A program made the position numbers and the translations under genes. The notes beneath the pieces were generated by a model that ran no database searches, had not been told where the DNA came from, and worked only from the letters and a program-made list of their open reading frames with translations. DNA of 64,000 nucleotides, taken from contig NC_092024.1 in assembly GCF_042242105.1 (NCBI RefSeq), forward strand, positions 2,052,001 through 2,116,000. Reading direction: 5' to 3'. Shown piece by piece: positions 13,001-26,790 of this stretch. Source of the DNA: Pempheris klunzingeri (Eukaryota > Chordata > Actinopteri > Acropomatiformes > Pempheridae). Position 1 is the first letter of the stretch; each line of letters starts with the position of its first letter.

Positions 13001-16000
13001 CCAATCAGGGCAGGGCTACCAGAGTTGCCTAGCAACCAAGAGAACTCTCCCTGCACAACTGGAAGGTCTCTGCCCTGAACCAGTGTGCCCGATTTTGAGT
13101 GTGTGCGTGTGTGACAGGTAACTTACCCTCATTTGCATCTGGCTTTGAGTTCTTGATGTACGCTGAGAACTTGGCGAAGATGTCCATACCAGCTGTGTTT
13201 GACTCTGGGTGTCTTGCACCAAGCTTGATGTACCTGCACACAAGCAAGTTAAACACATGTATGTTCACATTCATGAAGAGGTTAAAGGAGATGCTGTATT
13301 TTTATTCCCATTAAAAAAAAAGACCAATTGATCCTATTGACCCCATTGATCTCACTGTCTGCCTCTGAGCAACTGACCTCTAGTGCTGCCCAAATCTGTA
13401 TCATTGACACTGAAAAAATAGTTCAAATGTACCATTTATTCCTGTTTCATTAAACAACAGTGCCCAGCTGTTTAAGCTTCTCAAAAAAGGGAAGTGTACA
13501 TTTGTGACCCATTTTTGAGGATTCATGTCTCCGGTAGGAGCAAATGGGCTTAGGTTTGAGAGCCACAGGAAGGCTGAGGACATGACAAAGTGTTGAGAGA
13601 CTGACAGATTGGCCTCTACACATTATTACATGCCAACAGAGCATTTCAAAGCTAACAGTGTGCCCAAAGTGAAAGCACTCACTTGGGTGGGCAGAGCACA
13701 TCCTCAAGGAACTCCTCGATCTTGTTGACGTCAGTTTTGACCTCGCCGTTGAAGGTGATGAAGGGCGGGTGTGTGCCTGGGGCCAGGTTCTGGAGGTCTG
13801 CAGGCTTCCTGGAAGAGAAGTGGAGCAACTTCAGTAGACCGAAGCAAACAGAACTGAGCCGCACGAACAGTTAAAAAGGTTTTTCTAAAAGCATGTTTGT
13901 GGATCTAACGCGGAAAAGTAGCCTTCATCCCCACATAAGTAATTTAGCAATAAAGGATGGTAATTTTATATACAGTAGCTCAAGTAAGCTCTGCTGCACA
14001 TGAAACCACTTACTGTTAGAGCCATCCACCCCTCCTCCTTCACTTACTAAAGCTGCTCAGTCTTTAACTGTGTGTTTGTTGGTGTGTCCTCTCTCACTCT
14101 CTGTCTCTGCGGCCTTCAAACCAGCACATTTTGTACCAGATGTCTCTGGCAGGCAGATGACACTGACACACATAAACATAAATGAGCAAGTGCCGAGTGA
14201 GTAGTGTGAACACAACAGACCTGTGAAAATCCACAGAGGCCGACTTCCCTTCGGTATAAAAACATCATAACAGACAGCAGTGTCAACAACTTGTTCTAAC
14301 AACTGTTAGAGCCTAATGGATTGGTGTGAAATAAAAGACTCTTTGAATCCTCTTTGATTTGCTGACAACAACAACTCTTAAATGGCCCAGGTTTTTTGGT
14401 ATAACACTGCTCACAACGGTGACCGAGTTTTGGAACTTTGGAAGTCAAAACGGGAAATGACTTCAACTCTTCGGCATGTGGAGGGGAAGTGGGCACCCGC
14501 CACTGATATCACTGAGGAGTGGGCAAAATAAACGCCTTGAGAATCACAGGCTTTCATCACAAGAACACATATTAACACGATGGCCTTGACCCAAGAGACG
14601 ACACAAACTCAGAGAGGATAAAACTTTTGGTCTTATGGCAGTGACACGTGACATTTACGTCCTCCAGGCGCAACAACATGCACTGTTCTTCCATGTAAAG
14701 ACGACTGTAAAAAGAGCCATAAATATGGCAAACACACGCCTCCCTTTCATAGTAGGTTTTCTGTTTGCTCAGGACTACAGACACTACATGGGATGGAAAA
14801 AACAAAGCCTCGATCATTTCTCCCACTAGAAAGAAATAAAGAAAAGTGATCACTCCAGCTGAACAAAGGCTTGTTTGAGAGGGGGGTAAACAGACACTAA
14901 GTAGACGGACATCCTCCATTGCCTTTTACAGGACATCAGCCCTCTAGCCCTATGTTACCTGCCCTCTGCCAGGGAAAATATATGCAAATGTACCAAAACC
15001 TATGTGCTTGTCTTGAATGTGCTGGGATGTGTGAAAACCAAATGACTCTGACAGACGCTGCTTTCCTCCTTTTGGCTATATAAAAGTATTGATTAAGTAA
15101 CTCTGAGTTGTGTTTTGTCAGCAGGCAGTGGTCTCCATGTCCCAGGGGAGGAGATGCCTGGCAGAAATGTAGAATCTCTGAGTCAAACACACATGATGAA
15201 GAAAAACCATATAAACCAGGCGTCCATCTGACCGTGCCTGAAAATAAAATCGGGCACTTGTCTGTCCTGCCTTAGCCAGTGGAAAACCATCTAGGGAGTA
15301 TTTAGATGAATCATACACACAGACACATAGTGGGTTTGGTAAAGAGCTACTAGTGCTGGAATCCACATGTGAAAGCACGTTCACTTGCAGCTGGGAGGAA
15401 AAATAAAACTAAAGAGGATCACCATTTTCTGATCCCAGTAGTGAAAAACAACATGTTGCCCACCAAAATCTAGGCAGGAAGTAAGCGGAGAGGAGAGAAA
15501 AACCTTAAATAGCCTCTCCAGAGTCTGCATGTTTATTTTTCTCCGATGTTCTCCAGCCTGGGAAAGGGTCATGGGAAAACCAAATAAGCAGTGGGGCAGC
15601 AGCGAGCATGCTAGAGGTGGGGCTGGATCAAAGTGTTGCAGAGCCGCTAAGGCCTTTGCTGGAACACCCAGAGAAGTTATCAAAGGGGGGGAAAAAGGCG
15701 AGGAATGTCTTTTTTATCCCGTTTTAAAAACAGCCAATCAAAGGAGGACTGGCTGCAGAGGAGGAGGAAGATATGGATGAAGAGCAGAGAGAGAGAGAGA
15801 GGGGAGGATGGGTAATGGGAGCAGGACTCACCTCTTGAGGTCCACTGTGGTGACGTTGAAGACGACTCCTTTCAGCCACAGGATCATGAAGAGCCTCTGG
15901 GAGAAGGGGCAGTTCCCGATGCTCTCTCCATCACATCCCGCCTTAAGTAAACACACAGATAGCAAGTTAGAGGAGGGGCAGATTAACTATCAGCTACACT

Positions 16001-19000
16001 ATGCAGGTACCATTCCAGAAGACTTAGTACACAATGGATGGCATCTGTTTCTATCTTCTGGAGCCCATTAAGCTGTGGGTGGAAACATCCCACATTCGAT
16101 TATTGAACGCATAAAACACACAAGACGGGAGACAAGGATCTTAAAAACAGCTATCAGCCACTGATAGCACTTGGCTTCTAGCGGCCGACCAAATGGAAAA
16201 AAGGCCCAACAATCTTGATATAGATCACATCACTGTTGCACAACCTTTATGGCCCAGGGCATTTTACTGCACTCACCCAGAGCAGGCCCATTTCGGACAA
16301 TGGCTCTTTCATACACATCGCAGGCTGCCCTCGAAAAAACAAAAAAGAAAACTTACGCAGGAGGGGAAGAGTGGAGAGCCGACCCTGTTGTCTTAAATGC
16401 TTCAGCACACTTCCCCTGCGTTAATCAGCAGAACTACTGTCTAAGGGTAAGAGGAAACTTGCGGAGTGATTCAGACGGGGATGGCCTCTCGTTTCCTCTT
16501 TTGCTAGACTGCACAAACACAAGACTTAGCAGTGACGGCCGGAGTGGGATCAATGGCAGCGGCGCGTGTCCTCCAAATTAATGACCGGCGTTCATCGTTT
16601 AGCACCAGATCAAAGACAGGACCGCAATCTCTTCTCAAAACCCAAGCATTAAAACAAACTGCACCTCAGGGAGGATGAGGACAAAGTAACAATGGCAGCG
16701 ATTTCACACGCACAAAGAGCAGTAAACAGACGGGCTATGGGAGGCTGCTGTCAGGGATATCTCCAGCCCTCCAACCATCCCTCTTTTTGTCATGCGCTCC
16801 CCTCTTTCTCTAAATTATCCTTCTCTACGCTCGACTCACAGCCTTGACAGGAGGGAGAAGGGTGCAGCGGAGGACAAAATAATCTTTGGGTTCTAAATCG
16901 GAAGGCCGAATAAGCATTTCATTTGATTAACTGAGCTCCGAGCAGTATCTTAATGAAAATCTGCTCTACTGACTGGCTCACAGTATTGTCTCCAAGAGAA
17001 CCTGTTACATTGCTAGTTTAAGCATGTGATGCAGAAATTGAGAGCAATCATTGTGAAAATGAAATCAGATATTGTTGCTGCTTTTAATTTGTGGTGCGTT
17101 GACAGAAACATATCATGTTACTTCTTAAATGCACCAGTGATAAACCACAACCTTTAACAGAAGCTCGGTGCAGAGCTGCACAGCTCTGTTGAGGTTGAGG
17201 TATGGCGTTCTCCAGGCAAGGCAGGCCAAAAGAGAATGCACCGTATTCATCTATTCACAAGGACAAGCACAGAGGTCATTCAAGTATCGGCTCTCTGGAA
17301 TGCACCTCTCCATTCACAGCCTTACTGTAGCAGAGCCTCTTGTGAAATGGCTCAATATCGTTTTGCTTTTGCCTGCCTCTTGCTCGCTCAGTCACTCCTG
17401 CCACTCTGTCTACACTAGAGGTGATGTGCAGTGTCTTTTTGTAACTGTATATTTGTATATTTCCACACAAATACTGTTAAGTAAGGTGCTGACAGGACGA
17501 GCACAGAATGAAAATAAGATTAAATGAGTTTTAACTTAACAGCTGTCTTACAAGACTATTAGTTCAGTATTCAAGATGCAGGTCCTGAACTGTCTTCAAT
17601 GGTGGACTTTGTTGTGGAGTGTTCAGTCGGTCCAGCAGCTCCTTGCTGGTGAGGACAGGCTGGCTGCTGTTGTCCTCTGTGTAACGCCCAGTGGGATGGC
17701 TCCGTTTGATCTGCCTGCTGGCTCCCATTGTACTGCGGCTGTTGTCTCCCTCTCCCTCTCCCCCCCCTTCTGAATTCAATATATGAAAAGCTTGGATTAG
17801 ATCACTGCCTTTGTTCCACAAATGAAAGTCCCCTTTTCACCTTACATTATTCAATTCTAAAATAAAGCTTCAGGCATGAAGTGTTGGGGGTATCGTGGTT
17901 CATGGCCATCACTGGACTAGACCTGCTTTAGCTGATCCTCAGGGGATCAAAAAGACATCAATGGGATGATTACTCCATTTTCCCCACGGTGCTACACCTA
18001 CAGAGAACCATTCAGTTCTGGATCAGGGGCGGCAATGCAGCACTGCAGCACTGCAACTGTTCCCATGGCAATGGCCAGACACATATGACATGGAAAGCAG
18101 AGCTCAGTGTGGAGGGGGTTACCAGTTCACAGGAGAACTGTCTGAAGTGAGCTGCCATACTACAGGAACAAAAACGCAAACCACATAACACAATATAATT
18201 TGCAAATCAAAAGAGGTTTACTGTACTTCAACACAATGAGCTACTTTTGAACTGGATTTTTCTAAGTTCAAGGCCACAGCAGCTGAGAAAGACATTTCAC
18301 ACTGTTGTTACACTCCGTGGCAGCGCTCCGACCCTCAGCAGTCTGCAGCAGAGCAGACTGCAGCCCTCTGCCAAAGACACTGACAGCAGGGAGCGGCAGA
18401 CAGCTAGAGAGAGAGATATTAAAGGAAATGGAGAAGGAATTAGGGATCATGGGTAGTGCTAACAGACATGACGGAGAACAAGCTGTAATAGATGCTTTAA
18501 GTGGGAGGAAGAGGAGTGATGGCAAGCTTTAGAGGCTGTGTGCCGTTTGGCAAAACTACTCTTTTCTTCCTCCTCCTCTTTTTCTTCCCCCTTTATTCCG
18601 CTCCCCTTATCCTGGGCCCCTCTGTGGAGTCAGAAGGGGGGTGGGCATTTGGGGAGGAGGGAGAAACTATTCCAGAAATGTCCTGTTACTCCCGCCGAAG
18701 AGAGTTCTTTGTTTAGTTTAAGTAATGATGCTGGTGGAGCTGCATTTCCGCTGCCTGTGACATATAAACTGCTGCACTGTTATGGAAGGGCTGCCCTACA
18801 TTTCACTGTATGGGCCCAAGTGACGTGGTCTTCTGCAGTAATTGTGCCAAATATCATTTCACAGTAGCACCTTAGAGAATGACCTCAGTGGATGAATGAA
18901 AATTAGAAATTAAAACTAGATTTTTATATGAAGTTTGTGGCCTAAAACAGGTTTAAAGAGGTTCAGGCCTCCAAACGCTGTCGTCCTCCAGCCCACTAAC

Positions 19001-22000
19001 ACTTTCCAGCGTGCCACTAATAGTGTGACATTCACAAAAGGGCTTCTGGAGAACCTTCCATACGGCAACAACACAAAGCACTTTTTGTTTGTCGAGTTTT
19101 AGGCACGTCACCAGTTAGCAAGAGAGGAAAAAAAAAAAAACACCCCAATAAAACACAAGCAAGGCAAGAAATTATTTCAATTGGGCCCTTATAAGGCAAG
19201 GAACTTCACTCTGAAAAGTGATTTGATTCCAAATACAAGCAGCATTCACAGGAACACTCGGTGCCCAGCATGTAGACTGTCAAAATGACACATCTTGCAC
19301 GCAGTTACACCATCTTTCATAGAAATTCATACATAGACTTCCCCGGATGTCAAACAGCTAAGATAATGTCTGGGCAACAGAGGCAGCAACAGCTGACTAC
19401 TGCCAACAGGCTCTCCAGCTTTATTTAGGCTCAATGGATGAACCCTGAGTCAACAGTGCCTGTTTATTTAATGCCAAACACACACAGCTGCTCAGCACAG
19501 GCTGAGTGTCACAATCAAGTCGGATGTTATCGAGGAGTCAGTGTCCTGGACAGCATGGCCCTGCAGCAGCACAATGAGACCTCAGTCATCCAGGGGGTCT
19601 GTGGTGTCCTTAAAACGCACACACACATACACACACACACAGAATGAGGTCATAGCTTACTATCAGTTCCCCTATGACTATACTCATGTAGCTGCTGATG
19701 ACCAACTCACCGTTACACACCTCAGCAGTAATGCACTTCACCAGGTCCAAAAAGGCACTTCACAAGTCCACTCCTATAACATTTTACTGGCAGGCACATA
19801 AAACGCAAGAGCTGTTCAACTCAGCCTTCACCTCTTTTATTCTCCCACATTAGTAGAAACATCAGTAAACAGAGCCCCCTCATCATTACTTAAGACAAGT
19901 TAAGTTAAGTTTCTTTTTGCTTGGCCGGTGATGTGAGATCAGTTACAGTAGTCAGCATGCAAGGACAATGCTTTCTGTTTAGGCTGGGCACGGTCCTCCC
20001 AGTCTCTGCTCACAGCCTAATTTTAGTAACATGGAGGCCTGTGCCTTCCCCTCCCCAGCACACTTCACTTTCTAAATCGGGTGGGCTGCTCAGCAAGTTC
20101 AAGCCACACTTTGACCGAATAAGGAACGGACGATGTAACAAGCACTGCAGCTTTCCTCCTCCTGCTCTGACACACAGCAGGAATGTCCGTTTGAGAGTGG
20201 GCAGCCATGGTAACGTCATGGCAACGTCGCTCCCTGTTTGCTGGAGAAGTATGCAGGCTGGGCGGAGGTTAGGGCTGGGACCAGACTGGACAGCTGAACC
20301 TAAAGCTGGACATGGTTGCTCAGCCCAAGGTGGTCTCAGACGACTTTACTGAACCAGGCTGAAGGGATATGTTTAGACCTCATTTAGTCTGCCGTACGTC
20401 CCACTCCAGAGGCTGGTTGGAGATCATGGCCACCTACAGAACAGCAGCCCTACGACTGGAATGATTTGACATCTTGGTAGATACTTCCTAAACCACATAA
20501 GACTATCTGAGAAGTTAGGGGGTCAAAAACTACTACTTGAAGTAGCTGTAATGAGGGGTACTAGTACACAATGGTACATTTTCATACAGGTTCATGGGCC
20601 AAAACGTTGGGAAATACTGCTTTATGGGTAGTAAACTGAATGTGCACTGTCGGTGGGATAAACCCAGCAATTTGACAACAATCTATTGGCAAAATACAAA
20701 TATGATCAACGGATTAATGAATTCAAGACACCCTATTCTCAAACATTCCTTGTCTATGCACAAGCAGGCTTTTGAGAACTCAAACAAAATAAAGTCTAAA
20801 ACTGGAAAAATGATCTAAATCAGAAACCATGTGACCAAACAATAAGCAAAGAAGAGTGTGAATTCAACCAGGCACCTGATGCTGTCTTTTGAAGCTCAAC
20901 AGCTTGGTGCTCAATGCGATGGCAGATTTATGGCCATCACCAAAAAGGTATTCAGATTTGGCCCCGTCTCTGAATGACTTGGGCAGGTGTGAGAAGTGAG
21001 ACCCCGAGTCTGAGATGAGTGTACAAAGGAGTCAGATCCTTCTGGAAACTGGAAACACCATCACTTCCTTGGTGTGGCTCTGACTCAGGCTGACATCACT
21101 CAGTGGAAACCTCAAGACTTCCAGTCAGACACAGGCTCACTGTGCTGCTGCCCAGTGCTGTCTAAGAACCACCAGTCTCTGTGGAAATTTGGACACTGAA
21201 GTCTAAAAGAGGCTATGAGGGTGGCGATGATGTAAGCTAAGTCAATAACATTATAACTGCTTCCTCAGTGTAGAAGAGATAAGACAAAACAGACAGTTCA
21301 GGTTTCTAGGAGCACAGGACGCATGTTTGGTGATGAGTAATACAGACCCAAGCGATGGAAAAACAGACTAACACCCACCATCACTCTGTGTTTAGACACT
21401 TGAAACAACAGTCAATGAGCTGCGTACTGAAGTCTGCATCAGCTCCGACCACTTACACATTCATAGACCGGCGGCCGATGACTGGGGCAGACTCATGCAT
21501 TCACACTTACAACACATTTTTTCCATCCTTCCCATTTTACCTAACATTTGCATAGGAAATAACTGAAAACGGTCGTTCGTCTAACCTCTAATCTCACTGC
21601 AGAGGGCTGAAATCATTCATTTTTAACTTAAATTAACCCTGTAGCCATTCCTTCAGGACAAACGTCTAGTCTGGACAGCCTTTGGCTCCGACACAAAGCC
21701 AGCATGCCGTTACCACACACGCCAGATATGCATGGCAGCAAAAGCCTGCACCATGGCCACACAAACAATGGCCTCATCAGTGATTCAGAGCAGACAGTGC
21801 GTCTCTCTGGCCGCTTGCCGCACGCGTCCACTCCGACCAGCAGTTGAGTTGCTTTTCAGTACCAGCCTGGGACACCATGTCTGGCTTTTCACATCATAAA
21901 AATCAAACATGCAAAGAACAGCTCACGCACAAGCTAAGTTTGCACATATATATTTATGCATCATATTACCATGTGTAATAATATCAAGCGGCCCATCAAA

Positions 22001-24517
22001 TCCGTACTGAAATATGTAACATGCAATTTCTGGTGTAGCTGAAATAGTCACGGCGTTAAAACAGTGGCCTATATAATGCAGTATTTTAAATTAATCCATA
22101 CTAATCATAAGTGCTCCATTAGTCTTCTGCGTGGGTTTCAAAGATATCTAGGATGGATATCACTATTGAGGAGTCAAAAGACGGCCCCTGTCATCCTAAC
22201 CCCATGTTCAGGTACCACACTTTGGGTTATATGCACTTCAGCAGGCTCTCCTATGAAGTACACAGCACGTGAAACACAAGCAGACTGGATCGGGTTGAGA
22301 CCGATTGAGTTACATGTGCAGCGAGCAGGGCAGATTCTCCTCATTTAAGGGGTCGCACACCTCTTCTGACAGTGGAGATGATGTAACAGAAGCAGAGGTG
22401 CAGGCTTTCCTCTGTATTCTGATCTCATAGGTTAATAATTGCAGCAGTAACCTCCACAGCTCTACTACTTAACAAGACAAGCACACCAAACCACAAACAG
22501 ATATCAGATCTTCAACTTCTTTGATCCATGTTGTTCCAGGGTGGCCCTTACTTCCTGCTCTTATAGGAGAAATGCCTCATTAACTATTGGCTTCCTGGTT
22601 GGGCAGCACAAATGAGACAAACGCTTCCTGCTCCTAACCTCCGCCTGAACTAAGCTTTTCCTCAGGATATATTGGCCCAACATGATTTTATACAGGATGC
22701 ATTTATTCAGCCTGTATTCGACTGACAAGAACATGAAACCGACTCCGAATACGCCGTTCCATAAACACGGGAACTGACAGGAAAGCCCCTTCTCCAACTG
22801 GTGTAATAACACATTGCCAGATCGATTTGGCCCGTGTTCAGAGTCAGTCAACCAGAAAGTTACAATGAACAAGCACTGACCAGGTGCTGCAAAAGCAAAT
22901 TCACAGTGCAGAAGCAACAGCTCACAGCACTCTATAAACAGTAACAAGCCATTAATCCTTGCCCCCTAACTCATGATGCTGACTGCAGCATTGCTACATG
23001 CTTGGGGAACATAAACTGCTCTATTGATTTTCCTATAAAAAAGGCAGTACTCAATGCCTAGAATACCACCCAAGAGTTGAATAGCAGCATGCAAACAAAC
23101 TGTGCTGTTATGTTAAAGGTTCAGTAATATTCCCACCATCCACGCACGGTTACCTTTGAATAAACTGTTAATGCGTACTGGTGAAAAGTATACGAGTCAC
23201 ACTGGAGCACTTGAACAGCACTGACTGGAGCACAGTAAGTGCTGAAATAGTTCACTGTGTTTCCATAAAACAGCACATCACAAGGCACAAGTCTGATTGT
23301 CACATGTTGCTGCTGATAGCACAATATGACATGAGCAGCTCGTCCAAAGACCTTGTGGACGAAGTTCATGGTGTGACATATGAACTGTAACATAGTTTCC
23401 TCTCACGTCCAGGGAAGATGGAGTGAAGTCTGAGTGGGCATTGTAATGTATGTTGAGCATTAACTCCTATCCTGTTAATTCTTATATATATATTTTCCCT
23501 GTAGAAGTGCTGCTGTTGTTGGGACCGCTCTCTGAAATGCAGCAGGCTTCCATCTCCACGGTTACCATGGGATTGCACTGAAGGACACACAAACACAGAC
23601 AAGCTCTTATGCCATCCAGACTTAAAAGCACTTCTCCAACATGTTTACTGGCTCTGTTTGTTACTGCTGGCAAGACTATGGAAGTCTGAGAGGCAGCAGA
23701 AGGCTTTGCAACCAGTAGTGTGACCTTGGCAGCCAAGACACGCATACACAAGCAGAGATAAAGCCCGTCTGTTTCTCTTGACTCATCTAAATTCTGCTTG
23801 CTGTAGTACAGTCGGGTCATACGATGGTGGAGAATGACTCACTATCACACTTTAATCCAGAGCAGCTTTCATATATATATAGCTGTGAAAAACTGAATGA
23901 AAACATAACCAGACATGTAATGATTTAATGATGCACATTAACAGTGAATCTCTTTCAACATCCTGTGGAAGTAACATGAGACAACCACCTGAGTGCCGTC
24001 ATTCAGTCAGGTAGTGCTGTAATCAATAGAGAGGCATGGATGATCCTCAGTGCTCCGTTTTATACTGCAACATGTGGAGGTGCCAGGTATAACAGACATG
24101 GGTGGATGCTGGGGAGTCATCCTTTACGGCACATCAGCACGGACTACTGCTCATGTGTGCAAAACAATATCTAATCTGCTGTACCTTGATGGGGTCAAGG
24201 GTCGATCCTCCCTCTTAGAGAGCCATTATATCACGATCATTTGTAACTGAGAGCAATATAAACTGACAATGAGAAACCTCCTGTCCACGCCCCTCAAAGA
24301 TGAGCGCAATCTAACGTGTTACCATAGCAATGCGACAACCGCTGCCATAAACACTCCAGGTAGAAAAGTTGAGAGATCATCAGAGAATCTCTAAATTGGG
24401 ACAGTCAGCTGCTTTTAATGGGTTGTCAGAGAGAGCCAGCTCATGTTCTAGACGAATAATTAGTCAGCTTTGATATGTGGCAGTGCCCTAACAGATCTGA
24501 CACTGCTGTGTGTGGAG

Positions 24518-24572
<55 letters not shown>

Positions 24573-25568
24573 CGTTATCAGCTGTTCCCAGAGGCCCGGC
24601 TCGCAGCAGTGTGCCTATGGCAACCTGCATGCCTACCATTGTCTCCCATGACTGTGTTTAATGCAGCACGGTGTGAACAAGGGCATCAATAATAGATGTG
24701 GACATGTCATACGCTGGTACATAATACAGAGCCATGCAAGTCCGACAGGGATGAAGAGACGCAAGAGAAAGCACACAATGGAAGAAACTTCTGTACACAA
24801 CGGGCTACACAGTCCAAGGAGGGAGGGGCTGAGAGGGAAGAACTGGCCACATGTGTAAACCTTCCAGGCCTGGGGATGATGTAACCTCTCCTGCACGCTG
24901 CGAGAGGTAGTTATGGTGCTGGCCAGCTCGTTTCCATCCGCTCTGCGTCCAGTGTGAGGGGCCTGCTGCTAAGCCTCATCCGCGCCCCACTACAAAGGCT
25001 TCTTTTGAGGAGCCAACAGGAACAACAGACGTAGAAGAGTTGTTTTGAATTTCTACTGAATCATTAGTCAGCCTGGTTTACAGCTACGCCTCTACAAGCC
25101 TGTGCTAACAGCGTACTAGCCAGGACAGTGGGCAGGTACACAATGTTACATAGGACTACATTTAAACATCATACATGTGCAGCTGATCCTCTTTTATAGT
25201 AGTAGTAAGTGCTCCCATATGGAGCATTTACCAATGGGGTTTTTTCAGTACTGAAAGCATCCACCACCACCACCACCACCACTACGGCTCTGGTCAGTGA
25301 CACCCCACTACACCCACACCCTTTCCCAGTCTATTCATGACTCCCTCCCTCCCCTCCCTCCCTCTCCCTCTCCCTCTCTCTCACCCCCCTGTCCCAGCCC
25401 TTCACTCCCCCTTTTTCTTTCCTCAGCCATTTTCCCGCCCTGCAAAGCAGCAGGCTGAAGAAAGGAAAACAGCCACCCGCAACCCTCCACCATCACCACC
25501 GTGACTGCTGAGGTGGAGGCAGTCTGATGCATTTCACTGCAGTTTTACCATCCGTCAGGCTCCCTTCT

Positions 25569-25600
<32 letters not shown>

Positions 25601-26349
25601 TCTGCCAATTGTCTTTCAAACTCTTGTTGCACAAGCACACTTTGAGACGGACCAAACTCTGTCAGAGCTGACAGTGATCCACACTACAGTCTGGTCCTGT
25701 CTCCATACTAACAATGCATCTAATATCTAGACTGTACTTCCAACATAATCCATCTCTTTGGCGTGATTTCTGCTTTATCACAACAGCTTCCAGGCTTGAA
25801 AACACCACATCAGAGCATCAGAGCATCAGAGCAGATGTTGCAGTGTTGAATGGGCTGTTATGGGCCACAAATGCTGAGCTTTTGTTAACGAATTAACGCC
25901 CCGCGTTCAGCCTGGCAGGCTCCTCTTCCCCCACCATGGGAGGGAGAGCTGCACCCGCCCTGCTGGTGACACCGCAGCCTCCACATGGCCACAGTGCCAC
26001 AGTCCACAGGGCCACAGTGCCACAGGGGCTTCACGGGTGGGAAACCTGAGCATTTTAGAGAAATTATCTCTCAGGGTCTTCTAGGGTCCCCGTGAGTGGA
26101 CCGTGTGTTAGCTAAAAGTGGGCTCAGCTGGACAAAAGAAACCCCTAATGAGTGTGAAGAACAGCCGACATTACCTCTCCCTCCCCTAAAACACTTCACT
26201 ACCTCAGCGCAGCCGCTCGTGAGGGTTCAGCCAAGTTGAAGTCAACACGCCAAACTTCTCTGTCGGTGCTTCGGTCTTACCTTCACGAACAGCTCGATAA
26301 CGGGCTCGTTGTCCGCCTTTACTCCGTTCTGCGGCACCGACAGCGACAT
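10077..26349 (-). CDS. clic4: Chloride intracellular channel protein 4
   Basis: Six minus-strand coding exons: 26281-26349, 15832-15941, 13683-13808, 13127-13233, 10813-10994 and 10077-10241. All introns are GT-AG, and the joined length is 759 nt, giving 253 residues, the same length as human CLIC4. The protein has the GST-like CLIC fold: a thioredoxin-type N-terminal half with the redox cysteine in NCPFSQR (Cys34), the putative membrane segment that follows it ([15 protein letters not shown]), then an all-helical half ending VAKRLVK. The [10 protein letters not shown] stretch matches the nuclear-localisation region known in CLIC4. CLIC proteins are soluble glutaredoxin-like enzymes that can insert into membranes; CLIC4 acts in cytoplasm, organelle membranes and nucleus, with roles in tubulogenesis and TGF-beta signalling. 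The start (MSLSVPQNG) aligns with the CLIC4 N-terminus rather than with the long-headed CLIC5 or CLIC6 forms. An extra Cys26 stands where human CLIC4 has Ser. Confidence 0.96.
11069..11083. repeat. LINE target-site duplication, left copy
   Basis: 15-bp direct repeat atgactgctactttc, identical to the copy at 12154-12168. The two copies bracket the LINE exactly. Confidence 0.92.
11084..12153 (-). mobile_element. 5'-truncated L1-type LINE in clic4 intron 4
   Basis: Minus-strand frames at 11306-11608 and from about 12120 down to 11624 resemble the C-terminal part of L1-superfamily ORF2, with the typical pattern of KF-LP-S followed by a YFPIRHYI-like block and later a Trp/His-rich region. The element is about 1.07 kb, so only the far 3' part of a LINE is present. 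The minus-strand 3' end is A-rich (AATAAAAATAAA). It is flanked by a perfect 15-bp duplication, atgactgctactttc, at 11069-11083 and 12154-12168. The coding frame is broken between the two open segments, so this copy is dead. The perfect duplication suggests a fairly recent insertion by target-primed reverse transcription. It lies in the same orientation as clic4. Confidence 0.88.
12154..12168. repeat. LINE target-site duplication, right copy
   Basis: Second copy of the 15-bp repeat, adjoining the 5'-truncated end of the element. Confidence 0.92.
24520..24570. repeat. (AC)n microsatellite
   Basis: About 25 uninterrupted AC units in clic4 intron 1. Confidence 0.97.
25259..25282. repeat. (CAC)n trinucleotide run
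   Basis: About eight CAC units in clic4 intron 1. A related mixed CAC/CAT run lies at about 25570-25600. Confidence 0.9.
25338..25395. repeat. Homopyrimidine tract (CCCT/CT-rich)
   Basis: Roughly 45 bases at 25342-25383 are almost entirely C and T, built from ccct and ccctct units. Purine-pyrimidine strand asymmetry of this kind can form triplex (H-DNA). It lies about 1 kb downstream of the clic4 start in intron 1. Confidence 0.85.
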
Positions 26350-26790
26350 GGTGGATGCGACTACTTGGAAGTTTTGCTAACAAAGATGAGTTTTTTCTCT
26401 TGCTACCACGCCCGACTCAGCTCGGTCCTCTTCCTAAAGCCCCGCAGGCGCCTTTTCTCCCCAAGGAGGACCCGGAGCTGGGAGCGCTGGAGAGTCTGAG
26501 GCTCAGCGGACAGGGAGGCTGCTGCTGTCTGTCTGTCTGTGTCTCTGTACAGTGAGCTAAGCTAACGCTACACACACATCACTGGACCGGGAGGCTCTTT
26601 ATGCTGGCGGAGCAGTGATGATGATGATGAGGAGGAGGAGGAGGAGGAGGACTGGTGGAAGAGGCGACGGGAATATTTAAAGCCGTGATGTCATCTGAAG
26701 CGCAAACATGCAAAAATGTGGGAGGGTTTGAGGAGGGCAGTCTTCTGGCTGGGAGGAGGAGGAGGAGGAGGAGGAGGAGGATGCCAGAGA
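26350..26790 (-). promoter_or_regulatory. clic4: clic4 5' untranslated region and promoter
   Basis: This is the sequence directly upstream of the clic4 ATG on the minus strand. A TATA-like TTTAAATA (minus strand, about 26673-26680) lies some 320 bases upstream of the ATG. Two GGA/GAG-rich trinucleotide blocks (about 26613-26651 and 26754-26781) read as CTC-rich tracts on the transcribed strand. The start site was not determined, and an upstream non-coding exon is possible. Confidence 0.45.

Larger units (their letters stand above)
15942..26280 (-). other. clic4: clic4 intron 1 (10.3 kb), no gene inside
   Basis: This long first intron separates the 69-nt first coding exon from the rest. Open frames within it (for example 17168-17527, 18538-18867, 19921-20352) overlap on both strands and have no recognised product. 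It holds a mixed CA tract (19617-19641), a (AC)n array (24520-24570), trinucleotide runs and a homopyrimidine tract near 25.3 kb. Long first introns of CLIC genes often hold enhancers, but none can be identified from sequence alone. Confidence 0.7.

Noticed and set aside
19921-20352. 143-codon plus-strand frame in clic4 intron 1
   Set aside because: Arg/Ser/Gly-rich chance composition, no known motif, and no promoter-like or splice context.
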